From an uncultured Bacteroidales bacterium (GTDB taxonomy: Bacteria > Bacteroidota > Bacteroidia > Bacteroidales > Muribaculaceae): a stretch of DNA of 39,129 bases. The stretch is taken from the NCBI GenBank assembly GCA_949123685.1, contig CASBHZ010000024.1, forward strand, positions 1 to 39,129. Direction: 5' to 3'. Shown here piece after piece: positions 1-8,179 of this stretch. The notes below the pieces were generated by a model, which worked only from the letters and a program-made list of their open reading frames with translations, had not been told where the DNA came from and did not search any database. Position numbers and translations under genes: made by a program. Every line of letters begins with the position of its first letter. Position 1 is the first letter of the stretch.

Positions 1-275
1 ATCACCTCCTTGTATACGTCCGAGATTGAATCAATGTTTTTTAATTCTCCTTTCCCTCGAAGGAAGCTCACACATTCATTTCTTACACATCGGTAGATAT
101 ATGAGTTGAAATGTTCAATCTCTGCACCCGACGAGATAGCTTGCCAAGCCTTCATGAAAGTATCCTCCACAATGTCCTCCGCATCGTCGGCATTATCAAC
201 GATACGGAGTGCGTACATACCCAATGGCAAATACAGTCGTCTGAAATATGTCTCAAATTCTCTCGAAGTAATCAT
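1..275 (-). CDS. RNA polymerase ECF-type sigma-70 factor, N-terminal part (runs off the window)
   Basis: The minus-strand frame is open from an ATG at 275 to the window edge and gives 91 residues beginning MITSREFETYFRRLY. Residues about 8-45 match sigma region 2 of ECF factors, with the motif DNADDAEDIVEDTFMKAWQ, which binds core polymerase and the -10 element. An in-frame TAG lies just upstream, which supports this start. The C-terminal region 4, which reads the -35 element, lies outside the window. In Bacteroidales such factors usually pair with a FecR-type anti-sigma and a SusCD-like outer-membrane system, but no partner is visible here. Family assignment is firm; the regulon is unknown. 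Confidence 0.88.
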   Translation of the reverse strand, partial: MITSREFETYFRRLYLPLGMYALRIVDNADDAEDIVEDTFMKAWQAISSGAEIEHFNSYIYRCVRNECVSFLRGKGELKNIDSISDVYKEV

Positions 276-425
276 TGTGTCATTATCGATAGGCTATACG
301 GCCTCAATATAAAAGACGCAATACCCTTGAAAAAGTCCTATGAAAGAAATAAATAATTACCGTCTTGGAAAATTCAGAGAATGTAGTAGAATCCCAATTA
401 TATTCTAATTAAATTTAGGTTAGGA
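276..425. promoter_or_regulatory. Intergenic leader of the sigma factor gene
   Basis: This 150-bp AT-rich gap separates the sigma factor start from the end of the nuclease gene. On the minus strand, 30-60 bases before the sigma ATG, it contains GTATTGCGTCTTTTATATTG. This resembles leaders in front of other Bacteroidales ECF genes and might be an autoregulated promoter. That resemblance is from memory and weak; no consensus TTTG/TAnnTTTG pair is obvious. Confidence 0.25.
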
Positions 426-1598
426 TTATTTGTTTTTGTTTATCTTCTCCTCTACCAAACGAATACGTGCTTGAAGTTCCTCAGCAGAAGGTAATAGATT
501 CGTTTCATTAATGGTATTGACATTGTCATAAGAAGCCACTCCCATCGGTGTATGTACGCCCCTGAACGCCCAACGTACCTCAGTCTCATCCTTGTCACTG
601 CATATCAGCAATCCGATGGTTGGATTATCATCGGGTCCTTTCAATAATTCATCGACTGCACTTACATAATAGTTGAGTTTACCTGCAAATTCCGGTTCAA
701 ATGGCCTTACTTTGAGTTCTACAACCACATATGCTTTCAGTTTGATATGATAGAATAACATATCAATACGTCGGCTACGGCCATTGACGATAAACTCTTT
801 CTGCCGACCAACAAAAGCAAATCCGGTTCCAAGTTCGAGAAGAAAACGGGTGATGTTCTGCTCAAGAGCTGTTTCCAACTGTTCTTCCTGATAATTCTCA
901 GGGACTGTCACAAAACTGAAATCGTAGTTGTCTTTAGTAATTTCCTGCGCAAGTCGGCTTTGCGCTTCCGGCAGGTATTTTGGAAAGTTTGAGATGGCTT
1001 TGCCTTGCTTCTCATATAATTTGGCCTTCATTGAATTTGCCAACGTTTGACGGCTCCATCCTCTTGTTACGCATTCTTTTAGATAGAAAATGGCTTCGTC
1101 TAACGATTCGCATCCGGTTACAATGTCTGTCTGATGACGCCATGGCACAAGTCCGAGAATCATTGGCAAACTATCTTCGTTCAATTCTGCCCCAACCTGT
1201 GGCAGCTTTATTAATGATTGGATTTCAGCATTTTGCAATTCTGCCCCAAGTTGGGGCAGTTTTTCGGATGCTTCAGATGTGGAGAAAAACAAATACCATT
1301 GTTTCATCCTCCACATATTGCGGCTACTGAATCCTTTTTCAGTAGGGAAAGCATCTTGCAAGTCAAAGCTAAGTTGCTCAACAACTCCTGAGCCCCAACG
1401 TTCCTCTGCTTTCCGTATTACAAGGTCACGTCCAATGCTCCAGTTGAATTGCAATTTTTCATAATTAACCTTTAGAGCCGCTTTTATCTGAGCCTCCCTA
1501 TATCGCTTTATTATATCAGAAAGCCATGATGAGTAATCAGAGTCAATTCTGAAATCCTTAACTCTTACGATATATGGGGTGTCTTTTGTCTTATCCAT
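426..1598 (-). CDS. YhcG/DUF1016-family PDDEXK nuclease
   Basis: 390 residues from the ATG at 1598; a TTG at 1613 would add five residues but is a less likely start. The N-terminal half (about 15-200) is the DUF1016 helical domain, including the conserved segment around GWSRQTLANSM. The C-terminal half is a PDDEXK nuclease fold: GFAFVGRQ near 260-266, then RIDMLFYH with D279, then VVVELK with E294 and K296, which are the expected metal-binding and catalytic residues. Family members are found in defence and restriction-like contexts and in mobile islands; the substrate is unknown. It is downstream of and co-oriented with the integrase (46-bp gap). Between residues 113 and 140 there is an imperfect 18-residue duplication carrying LPQLGAEL and LPQVGAEL, described separately. 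Confidence 0.85.
   Translation of the reverse strand: MDKTKDTPYIVRVKDFRIDSDYSSWLSDIIKRYREAQIKAALKVNYEKLQFNWSIGRDLVIRKAEERWGSGVVEQLSFDLQDAFPTEKGFSSRNMWRMKQWYLFFSTSEASEKLPQLGAELQNAEIQSLIKLPQVGAELNEDSLPMILGLVPWRHQTDIVTGCESLDEAIFYLKECVTRGWSRQTLANSMKAKLYEKQGKAISNFPKYLPEAQSRLAQEITKDNYDFSFVTVPENYQEEQLETALEQNITRFLLELGTGFAFVGRQKEFIVNGRSRRIDMLFYHIKLKAYVVVELKVRPFEPEFAGKLNYYVSAVDELLKGPDDNPTIGLLICSDKDETEVRWAFRGVHTPMGVASYDNVNTINETNLLPSAEELQARIRLVEEKINKNK
1187..1259. repeat. In-frame 54-bp-spaced palindromic duplication inside the YhcG-like gene
   Basis: Two copies of a CTGCCCCAA...GGCAG unit start at 1187 and 1241, exactly 54 bp (18 codons) apart. The second copy is a near-perfect palindrome, CTGCCCCAA-G-TTGGGGCAG (1241-1259). 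The first is the same unit with a degenerate centre. They encode LPQVGAEL and LPQLGAEL in the linker between the two domains, so the reading frame is preserved. Confidence 0.75.
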
Positions 1599-1643
1599 AT
1601 GCAAAATTAGCAAATTATTCTGATTCTCAGAAATTAATCTCTG

Positions 1644-2993
1644 TCAATCAAGGAGATTGACCAATTCTTTCTTGATGTCTTCGTCGATGTCTCGGTAGCG
1701 GGCGAAGGCCTTGCTACCTTCCTTGTGACCGGACAATGCTCCGACAAGGCTTGGGTCTTTAACCTTCTTATAGAGGTTGCCGACGAATGTACGCCGTGCC
1801 ATGTGGCTGCTCGCTATTTCATTCAGCGGTTTACGCTCCTCTTCGCCGGTCTTGGGATTGAGGACAGTGACAACACGTGTGATACCGCAAAGTGTAAAAA
1901 TATCCTTGATTGCCTGATTGTATTTCTGTGTGCTGATGAATGGGAACAATCGACCCTTCTCATCCACTCCTTTGTATTTCCTGACAAGAGCCTTTGCACG
2001 ACTGTTCAGTGGCACACGCACAACCTCCGGTCGCTCTCCCTTTGTCTTGTTGGGCATATACTCTACCGCGCCATTGATAATGTTTTCGGGTGTCAGTTCC
2101 ATAAGGTCAGACACTCGGCAACCGATAAGGCATTGGAAGATGAAAATATCGCGTTGCACCTCCATCGATTTCTTGAATGAAAAATCGCGGTCAGCAATTT
2201 TGTCACGTTCCTCCAATGTGATGTAATACGGCACACCATATTTCTCAGCGCCGATACTTGTGCAGGAGGCAAACGGAGTGCGAGTGATGTATCCACGCTT
2301 CACACACCAGTTGAAGAAAGCACGAAGCCGTTTCATAATGGCAATTACGGCATTGTGGCCACGCTGCTCCGGCTTGCGAGGCTTGCGCTTTGTCTCCACA
2401 ACATCTGATGCGTCCTTATATATGGATGGATATTTCTCATAGATTCTGGGCTCATCAATGACAAACTGCTTGAAATCGTCAACCATCGCCCCGTTAAAAT
2501 CTTCGAGAGTCAACTGAAATTTCTGCCGGGTTGATTTTCGCTTGTATTTCTCATATCTATCCAACAGCCGGGCCAACACTTTATAGTGGCTTGACAGTTT
2601 TGTACCATCCTGTGTGGTGTCAAGATATTCATTGAAGGTATCGAAGAAACTGCGGCTGACAGGTACCGTCTCAAACAATTCCGGATGATTATGACGCATT
2701 ATGGCGTCCTCAAAGAATTCCTTGTTGAGTTGATTTGCAGGTGTGTTTACGCTGAGAGAGATCAATCTGCACTCCAATGATGAGAGATTGTCACTGATAA
2801 TTTGTAATTTTGCAAGCGTCTTGCGGTCGGCACGCGGCATGATAAATTTGCCGTCTCTGAATCGGGAGGGTTCGATAAACACACCGCTTCTGAGACGCAG
2901 ACGCAATTCGCGTGACACGGTAAGACGGAGCATGATTTCAGACTCACCGTTGCCATTTACTTTCGAGGAAAGAGACTTTGTGATTGTAGCCAT
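1644..2993 (-). CDS. Tyrosine recombinase / integrase
   Basis: 449 residues, start ATG at 2993. Order of parts: an N-terminal arm-binding-like region (1-100), a SAM-like core-binding domain (about 112-245) and a catalytic domain (about 255-445). All six classical residues can be placed: R293 in GCRVSDLMEL, a lysine at 316 or 318 in NKTKGE, H397 and R400 in HMARRTF, H423 in LSGHKEGS, and the nucleophile Y433 in ARYRDID. It therefore looks active. The protein cuts and rejoins DNA at an attachment site. The region just upstream of its start (3037-3386) carries repeats and a tRNA-like fragment expected of such a site, so this gene probably marks the edge of an integrated element. Length and domain order fit Bacteroidales integrases of the CTn/ICE or phage type; which of these cannot be told. 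Confidence 0.93.
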   Translation of the reverse strand: MATITKSLSSKVNGNGESEIMLRLTVSRELRLRLRSGVFIEPSRFRDGKFIMPRADRKTLAKLQIISDNLSSLECRLISLSVNTPANQLNKEFFEDAIMRHNHPELFETVPVSRSFFDTFNEYLDTTQDGTKLSSHYKVLARLLDRYEKYKRKSTRQKFQLTLEDFNGAMVDDFKQFVIDEPRIYEKYPSIYKDASDVVETKRKPRKPEQRGHNAVIAIMKRLRAFFNWCVKRGYITRTPFASCTSIGAEKYGVPYYITLEERDKIADRDFSFKKSMEVQRDIFIFQCLIGCRVSDLMELTPENIINGAVEYMPNKTKGERPEVVRVPLNSRAKALVRKYKGVDEKGRLFPFISTQKYNQAIKDIFTLCGITRVVTVLNPKTGEEERKPLNEIASSHMARRTFVGNLYKKVKDPSLVGALSGHKEGSKAFARYRDIDEDIKKELVNLLD

Positions 2994-3036
2994 AAGGAGA
3001 GGGGTTAAAAGTTATGGTACAAAATTAATCAAAATT

Positions 3037-3073
3037 GTCCACGCACACAAATTTCTGTCCACGGATTGTCCAC
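3037..3073 (+). repeat. Three direct GTCCAC repeats upstream of the integrase
   Basis: GTCCAC occurs at 3037, 3057 and 3068, in the contexts ttGTCCACg, ctGTCCACg and ttGTCCACa. Spacings of 20 and 11 bp put the copies on about the same face of the helix. Short direct repeats beside an integrase start are typical of arm-type binding sites. The role is inferred. Confidence 0.45.
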
Positions 3074-3223
3074 ATCTTTTGCGCCTACTTGCGTCTGCTT
3101 GATATAGAGGCGCTATTCGCAAATACTCAAACCAAGTTATAATATGCTGATATTCAAGATATATAAAATATTGTCGTTTGAATATTCATATTCATCCAAA
3201 TTCAACGCGATTCACTATTTTGA

Positions 3224-3243
3224 CTCCGAGTGGGACCACTCAT
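3224..3243 (+). other. Possible attachment core: 3' fragment of a tRNA gene
   Basis: The sequence CTCCGAGTGGGACCACT with its preceding TTTGA can be read as a tRNA 3' end: T-loop TTTGACT, 3' half of the T-stem CCGAG, 3' acceptor strand TGGGACC and discriminator A. No 5' half is present, so it is not a gene. Integrases often recombine into exactly this part of a tRNA and leave such a fragment. The stretch also contains the inverted repeat GAGTGG-GA-CCACTC at 3228-3241. Identification is tentative. Confidence 0.35.
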
Positions 3244-3260
3244 AGCGAAAGCAAAATGAA

Positions 3261-3303
3261 GAAAAGTTCTGAAAATCAGTGATTTTCGGAACTTTTCTTT
3301 TTA
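3261..3303. terminator. Rho-independent terminator-like hairpin
   Basis: A stem of GAAAAGTTC plus TGAAAATC pairs with GATTTTCG plus GAACTTTTC around an AGT loop, with one wobble, and is followed by TTCTTTTT on the plus strand. It lies in the gene-free stretch between the integrase and the AlbA_2 gene. No plus-strand gene ends nearby, so it may insulate the island edge. Confidence 0.6.
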
Positions 3304-3386
3304 GTCCACCACGGCAAAATCCGGCAAAATGAGGCATTTCGCGTTGGACTAAATATTGGACTTAAAAAAATCCCGAAAAAGTCCAA
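3301..3386. repeat. Two nested inverted repeats of a GGACT/AGTCC core
   Basis: TTAGTCCA at 3301-3308 is the exact reverse complement of TGGACTAA at 3345-3352. TTGGACTT at 3356-3363 is the exact reverse complement of AAGTCCAA at 3379-3386. Four copies of the same core in alternating orientation within 86 bp suggest protein-binding sites, possibly for the recombinase upstream or its directionality factor. Confidence 0.5.
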
Positions 3387-3737
3387 CGGATAGCGGATAA
3401 CTCACAGACACAATACTGATTGCAAGTAATCAACTCCAAGAGCGTTAAGAACACGGAGTGAATGAAAAAGTCTAAGCAGGTACAGCGAAGCATCCGGCTC
3501 CTGCGTTCATCCACTCGGTGTTTAGCCCTCTCTGAAAAATCGGGATAGCGGCAGGTTGAGTGCCAGACCTGTCCCAAACGATGCAGACGGCTATCCCTCA
3601 TGTTTTTATGATTGCCTGCAACGACAATGCCCAACCGTCAAGCTTCTCGCAGTTAAGTGTTTGAATTGAACTTTGAATTGAATCGAAACTGTATCTGAAT
3701 TTGCTTATCCAGACGCCTATATATCAGAAATATTTCG
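3387..3737. other. Gene-free stretch with one compact inverted repeat
   Basis: No convincing gene is visible. A compact fold lies at 3542-3597: GGGATAGC pairs perfectly with GCTATCCC (3590-3597), enclosing an inner CAGGT/ACCTG stem. Just before the next gene, TTGAATTGAA is repeated within 3659-3682. Neither has an assigned function. Confidence 0.35.
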
Positions 3738-3745
3738 TAAATTTG
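3738..3745 (+). promoter_or_regulatory. Bacteroidetes -7 promoter box for the AlbA_2 gene
   Basis: TAAATTTG matches TAnnTTTG and lies 20 bp before the ATG at 3766. No well-spaced -33 TTTG is present, so only the -7 element is supported. Confidence 0.5.
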
Positions 3746-3765
3746 CATTTGTTACAACGTTAGAC

Positions 3766-5400
3766 ATGGAGACTCCCGAAACTTTCAGCCTTGAATTGCT
3801 GACGACATATAAAGAGAATTCCCGGCTTGAGGTAAAGTCAGCTCGTGGCGGTCTGCCCAGCTCTTTATGGGAATCATATTCCGCTTTCGCCAATAGCGAG
3901 GGCGGTGTGATCGTGCTGGGAGTCAACGAGAAGGAGCATGGGAGGCTTGTAGTTGAGGGCCTTGCGGATGTTCATAAGACTCTGAAGGATTTCTGGAACA
4001 CGGTCAACAACCGCCAGAAGGTGAGTTGCAATATCCTGACCAACAGCATGGCTGTCCCCGAGAAACTCGAAGGAAAGGATGTGATTGTGATTTATGTGCC
4101 ACGCGCAGAGCGCACATCTCGACCTGTGTATATAGGTTCTGACCCTCGAACCGGCACATATCGTCGTAACTTTGAAGGCGACTATCATTGTTCTCTCGAA
4201 GAGGTATCGCTAATGATAAGAGATTCGGCGCTCGTGACTGATGACAACAAACTGCTTACCGACCTCGATGTGTCGGTGTTCTGCCAGGACACCATCAGGT
4301 CATACCGCAATATCTTCAAGCTGATTCGTCAGAACCATCTGTGGAATAGGGAGGACGACGCTATGTTCCTGCGCCGCATCGGTGCGGTGCGCGAGGACAA
4401 GGATACTGGCAAGTTTCATCCTACGGTAGCCGGTCTGCTGATGTTCGGCTACGAGTATGAGATTACCGCTGTTTTCCCGAATTATTTCCTAGATTATCAG
4501 GAGAACCGTACCAACGGCATCTATGCCCGCTGGACCGACCGCATCACGTCGCAGTCGGGTGATTGGAGCGGCAACGTGTTTGACTTCATCCTGAGAGTGA
4601 TTCCCAAATTACAGGCAGACCTAAAAGTTCCGTTCATGTTCAAGGGCAACCAATTGAATGAAGATACTCCATTGCATAAGACGGTGCGCGAGGCAACGGT
4701 AAACATGCTTGCCAACGCAGACTTCTACGGGCATCGTGGCGTGGTGGTGCAGAAAAATGCCGAAGGTTATAGGTTTGCCAATCCCGGCAGTATGCGAGTG
4801 TCCTTGACCGAGGCTTTGCAGGACAGCGCATCGGACCCTCGCAACGGTGTAATGATGAAGATGCTTGCTATGGTAAAGTATGGCGAACGTGCCGGAAGCG
4901 GTCTTCAGGGAATCTTCAAGACATGGCAGAGCGTATATCATTGTGCGCCCAAGTTGGAAGTGACAACCTCCGGGGGAGTTGACCGCACGACGCTCATTCT
5001 CGGTTTTGAGGGACACCAGCCCGACATTGAAGCGATGAAACTTCTCTACGACCATCCCGATGAACTTATCGAGGCTGACAGTATCCAAAAAAGTAAGGGA
5101 GAAAGTAAGGGAGAAATCAGCAATGATGCTCAAAATTCATCCGGAAGTAAGGGAGAAAGTAAGGGAGAAATCAGCAATGATGCTCAAAATTCATCCGGAA
5201 GTAAGGGAGAAAATAATAAATCGAAGATTATATCCCTTTTAATTGGTAATGGAAAACTGACACTGCCAGAACTTGCAGAGAAACTAAATTTGTCTATCGG
5301 TGGTGTCGAGAAAATTGTAAGACAGTTAAAGAAAGAAGGTATTTTATTTCGGAAAGGCTCAACCAAAGCCGGTGAGTGGATTGTGGAAGAAGGAATATAA
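3766..5400 (+). CDS. AlbA_2 (Schlafen/divergent AAA-4) domain protein with C-terminal winged helix
   Basis: 544 residues. An AlbA_2 domain occupies about residues 15-140, with the signature KSARGGLPSSLWESYSAFAN followed by GGVIVLGVNE, as in Schlafen-like and RecG-like putative regulators. A middle domain (about 190-420) contains the family segment KTVREATVNMLANADF, an ATPase-like HATPase_c_4 region. The end (about 484-540) is a winged helix-turn-helix, LTLPELAEKLNLSIGGVEKI, suited to DNA binding. Members are found in defence islands and on mobile elements; the biochemical role is usually unknown. Between the two parts is a tandem 18-residue repeat (SKGESKGEISNDAQNSSG), listed separately. It stands alone next to the integrase, with its own -7 box. 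Confidence 0.85.
   Translation: METPETFSLELLTTYKENSRLEVKSARGGLPSSLWESYSAFANSEGGVIVLGVNEKEHGRLVVEGLADVHKTLKDFWNTVNNRQKVSCNILTNSMAVPEKLEGKDVIVIYVPRAERTSRPVYIGSDPRTGTYRRNFEGDYHCSLEEVSLMIRDSALVTDDNKLLTDLDVSVFCQDTIRSYRNIFKLIRQNHLWNREDDAMFLRRIGAVREDKDTGKFHPTVAGLLMFGYEYEITAVFPNYFLDYQENRTNGIYARWTDRITSQSGDWSGNVFDFILRVIPKLQADLKVPFMFKGNQLNEDTPLHKTVREATVNMLANADFYGHRGVVVQKNAEGYRFANPGSMRVSLTEALQDSASDPRNGVMMKMLAMVKYGERAGSGLQGIFKTWQSVYHCAPKLEVTTSGGVDRTTLILGFEGHQPDIEAMKLLYDHPDELIEADSIQKSKGESKGEISNDAQNSSGSKGESKGEISNDAQNSSGSKGENNKSKIISLLIGNGKLTLPELAEKLNLSIGGVEKIVRQLKKEGILFRKGSTKAGEWIVEEGI
5091..5212 (+). repeat. 54-bp in-frame tandem repeat in the AlbA_2 gene
   Basis: Two full identical 54-bp units (5091-5144 and 5145-5198) and a partial third, each encoding an 18-residue segment rich in Ser, Lys, Gly and Glu. 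Because the unit is a multiple of three, copy number can change without breaking the frame. The perfect identity implies recent duplication. Confidence 0.92.
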
Positions 5401-5476
5401 TCCAAGGAATTTTTTAACAAATAACAAGCTGCTTGTATGGTTTATTCAGACAGATGCCGGTGGCATGGACGTGCCC

Positions 5477-6362
5477 CTATCTGAGCATTCTACGGAAGTC
5501 CAGTGGGGAACAGCCGGTATGCCGCCTGAAGATGATACAGAAATGATACGGAGTGTTGAATCCCACTTCAAATGCGATTTCCCGGCTTGTCATGTCGGTA
5601 TTGGCAAGCAGGTTCCTTGCTCCGCTGGATACGAAGGTTCTCCTTGTACCGTGACGGGGACATGCCGGTGTAAACCTTGAATATCTTGCGGAACCACGAA
5701 TAGCTCATATTCACCATGGCGGCAACATCTTCCGGGCTCAGATCGGTGTTGTAGTTGTCCATGATTATCCCCTTCGCCTTGTTTATCTGCCGTGTCGCCC
5801 CTGCATTCACGATTCCTGCCGACTGGCTGCGTGAATACGCATATCCAAGAAGCATATGCACAATGCCAGACATGATCTGCTACGACCCTATCGCCTGGTT
5901 CTGCGCTATACGGAGCGCTTGTTCGTAGAGCATGACGATGTCATCGCTGATACCTGTGGTCACGACGGGTTCGTCAAGGGCGAAAAATCCGGCTCTGAGC
6001 AGGCTGTCCACATGCGTGCCGCTGAAACCGATCCAGTACTCATGCCATCCTGTCCTGATATCGGGGGAGTAGCTATGCCACTCTCCCGGAAAAAGTATTA
6101 TCATCTGCCCGCCGTGAATCCTTGTCGACTCCTTGTGAGCGGAAACAAAGGAACCCTGCCCTTCATGGATGTATATAAGCTGGTACTCATCAACCAATAT
6201 ACGTCCATTTTCGAGCGTGAATGAATAGTCGAACGGATGGTTGGACTGCGGGTATGGACTGTGCGGCTTTATGCGCTGGTTGCCGATGGTGCTGACCGTC
6301 GTGCCCCACTTCGCATCCTGCCCGTTGGGCGAAAGGTATTTTACGCTGTCATCTGCAGGCAT
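5477..6362 (-). pseudogene. AraC-family transcriptional regulator, broken by an amber codon and a frameshift
   Basis: The minus strand encodes a full AraC-type regulator if two lesions are repaired. From ATG 6362 the cupin-like ligand-binding half reads to GS, then hits an in-frame TAG at 5880-5882. The same frame continues through the first helix-turn-helix (LSPEDVAAMVNMSYSWFRKIF) to RIQRSKE near 5614. There a one-base shift is needed to go on with LLANTDMTSREIAFEVGF and FCIIFRRHTGCSPLDF, ending at TAG 5477. Repaired length is about 294 residues, normal for the family. It begins 2 bp after the stop of the rhamnosidase fragment and was probably its operon partner. Two independent lesions argue for true decay rather than a sequencing error. 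Confidence 0.85.
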
Positions 6363-6364
6363 GT

Positions 6365-6817
6365 CTAATTAAAGGGCAACGGGGTTACGAAGTGATGTTT
6401 TCCTGAGCATAGACCGACACTTTCTCCGGTGACGGGATTGATGTAAGTGGCGGTGGTATTGACAGGCACCGTGATGTCAATGCTGAATACGCCGTCGTCT
6501 TTCTTCCATGCCGATTCCACCTGTCCGTAAACGCTGTTATAGGACGCCGTGACGAACTTAAGGTCACCAACCGGAGAGGGAGCCACAAAGAAGTGTTTGA
6601 ATCCGGGAGCCTCTATGTCAGGCCTGATTCCGGCAAGCGATTCATAAAACCACTCCTCAATCTGTCCCATCATAAAATGATTCCATGACATGCCCTTGCG
6701 GGGATCCCACTGCTCTGTCAGAGTCGTCACCCCGAGCGCAATCTGGAAGCCGTAGCCAGGGATGTCGTAGTGATTGTGCATTCGGTACATGACGTCGTCC
6801 AGACCATTATCCGCCAA
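6365..6817 (-). pseudogene. C-terminal remnant of a GH78 alpha-L-rhamnosidase
   Basis: About 150 residues (LADNGLDDVMY... to the stop at 6365) match the end of glycoside hydrolase family 78. They include the last helices of the catalytic barrel (ALGVTTLTEQWDPRKGMSWNHFMMGQIEEWFYESLAGI, read in parts) and the C-terminal beta-sandwich (APGFKHFFVAPSPVGDL and the GQVESAWKKDDG segment). Full enzymes are 700-1100 residues, so most of the 5' end is missing. An in-frame stop occurs soon upstream and the first possible start is only a TTG. The intact enzyme releases L-rhamnose from plant or bacterial glycans in the periplasm. With the broken AraC regulator it is a relic of a polysaccharide-utilisation locus. 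Confidence 0.82.
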
Positions 6818-6991
6818 GGCTCTATAAAAAAAGCTTTGTTATAAGACATATTTTGTCATATAACATATAATGACTAATTTTACAGCGCAGTCCCGGTAGT
6901 TCCTCTCCCTGTTTTCAGATGCAGGTGAAGAATCCGGGTTTTTATTTCCACAAAATTAGCAAATATATTTCACATGATATGCAAAAACGAC

Positions 6992-7801
6992 ATGAAACAG
7001 ACAGTCACATTCTTATTCATGTGCCTTGTGGCGATAGGCGCAATGGCACAGACAGTCGCACCTACAGCTGACCTCGAAGTCAGTTACAACTATAAGCATT
7101 TCCACCGTCGGGGGAGTGAACAGAATCACCAAATGATTTTACTTGCCAATACCACATATTCGAAATTCTACAATCCTATCACTGAGTATCTTGATTCTTT
7201 GGAATCAACGCCGGAGGGAAGGGACACATATAATCAGATGAAAATGGCTGCATTCACTTCCGGTAAGATAAAAGATGTTCCCAAACGCGCTGTTCCTATG
7301 TATATATTCAAAAACAAGGACGGCAATACGGAAGTATTTGATGGGAATATTACTTCAATGTTCCGATATACAGAGCCTTACGAGGCTCAGACATGGGAAA
7401 TAGGCGATTCGACAAAGAATATTCTTGGATATGAGTGCCTTATGGCAAGTTCCGACTACCATGGCAGACACTGGACCGTATGGTTCACCCCTGACATTCC
7501 GATTCAAGATGGGCCATGGAAACTCACCGGTCTACCAGGCTTGATTCTTGAAGCACAGGAAGAATCCGGACAACATCACTTCATAGCTACCGGAATAAAT
7601 GCTACAACAAAGCCGATAACACCAAACCTCGGTGCCGACAATTATGAAAAGACCGACCGAATTTCTATGCTGAAAGCACTCCGAAAGTTTGAAGATAATC
7701 CAATCGCCGGATTAAGTGCTTCATTAGGTACAAGCATCAAGGCTCACGGAAAAATAAAGATTGATAAAACACTCGATTTCCTTGAAACTGACTATCGGTA
7801 A
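6992..7801 (+). CDS. GLPGLI-family secreted protein
   Basis: 269 residues from the ATG at 6992 (an in-frame ATG at 6974 is also possible). The later start gives a clean signal peptide, MKQTVTFLFMCLVAIGAMAQ. The name-giving motif appears as WKLTGLPGLILEA at about residues 176-188, preceded by the conserved FTPDIPIQDGP. GLPGLI proteins are exported Bacteroidetes proteins of unknown function, often near TonB-dependent receptors. Here the gene is alone and ends ahead of a strong terminator. Confidence 0.88.
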   Translation: MKQTVTFLFMCLVAIGAMAQTVAPTADLEVSYNYKHFHRRGSEQNHQMILLANTTYSKFYNPITEYLDSLESTPEGRDTYNQMKMAAFTSGKIKDVPKRAVPMYIFKNKDGNTEVFDGNITSMFRYTEPYEAQTWEIGDSTKNILGYECLMASSDYHGRHWTVWFTPDIPIQDGPWKLTGLPGLILEAQEESGQHHFIATGINATTKPITPNLGADNYEKTDRISMLKALRKFEDNPIAGLSASLGTSIKAHGKIKIDKTLDFLETDYR

Positions 7802-7950
7802 ACCGTCAATTTTCGATAATAAACAGATACCCTCGGCAGCTTCGCATTGTTGAATCATTATTGCTCATTTAGCACTCAATCTGTGAAACAACAAGATACC
7901 ACCAAGGGGCACTCATACCCTCAGGACATAAAAATAGTGGTGCATGTTAA

Positions 7951-7989
7951 AACAATGAAGCCTGTGTTGATTACACAGGCTTCATTGTT
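7951..7989. terminator. Strong bidirectional terminator hairpin
   Basis: AACAATGAAGCCTGTG pairs over 16 bp with CACAGGCTTCATTGTT around a 7-base loop, with A-rich and T-rich flanks. It terminates the GLPGLI gene, and could also serve minus-strand transcription arriving from the 8180-9058 gene. Confidence 0.8.
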
Positions 7990-8179
7990 TAAATCAGATC
8001 ACAACTGCAATCGAAACTATTTATATAGACCTTTAATAAAGGTACTTACCGGCAGCCAAAGAGAGACGTATCCATTATTCTCTTGAAATACTTTTGCATG
8101 GTTACGCAATCCGAAGTTCTTCATTTGATTGTAATTTCCTTCGAATTTTTCGACACCCTGCATTTCACAGATGGACTTA
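7990..8179. other. Gene-free gap
   Basis: No gene seen. The only structure is a small hairpin, ACCTTTAATAAAGGT, at 8029-8043. Confidence 0.4.

Noticed and set aside
1599..1613. Upstream TTG start for the YhcG-like nuclease
   Set aside because: It adds five residues without family similarity and overlaps a TAATTTTG sequence; the ATG at 1598 is preferred.
3228..3241. GAGTGG-GA-CCACTC as a terminator
   Set aside because: The stem is short, the loop is only two bases and no T run follows; an attachment core or chance palindrome is more likely.
3362..3634. 90-codon open frame on the minus strand
   Set aside because: No recognisable domain, Cys- and Arg-rich composition, and it runs through inverted repeats of the attachment-like region.
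4621..5133. 170-codon open frame antisense to the AlbA_2 gene
   Set aside because: It is a shadow of a real gene with clear domains on the plus strand.
5091..5212. Tandem repeats resembling a CRISPR array
   Set aside because: The units are contiguous with no variable spacers and are translated in frame.
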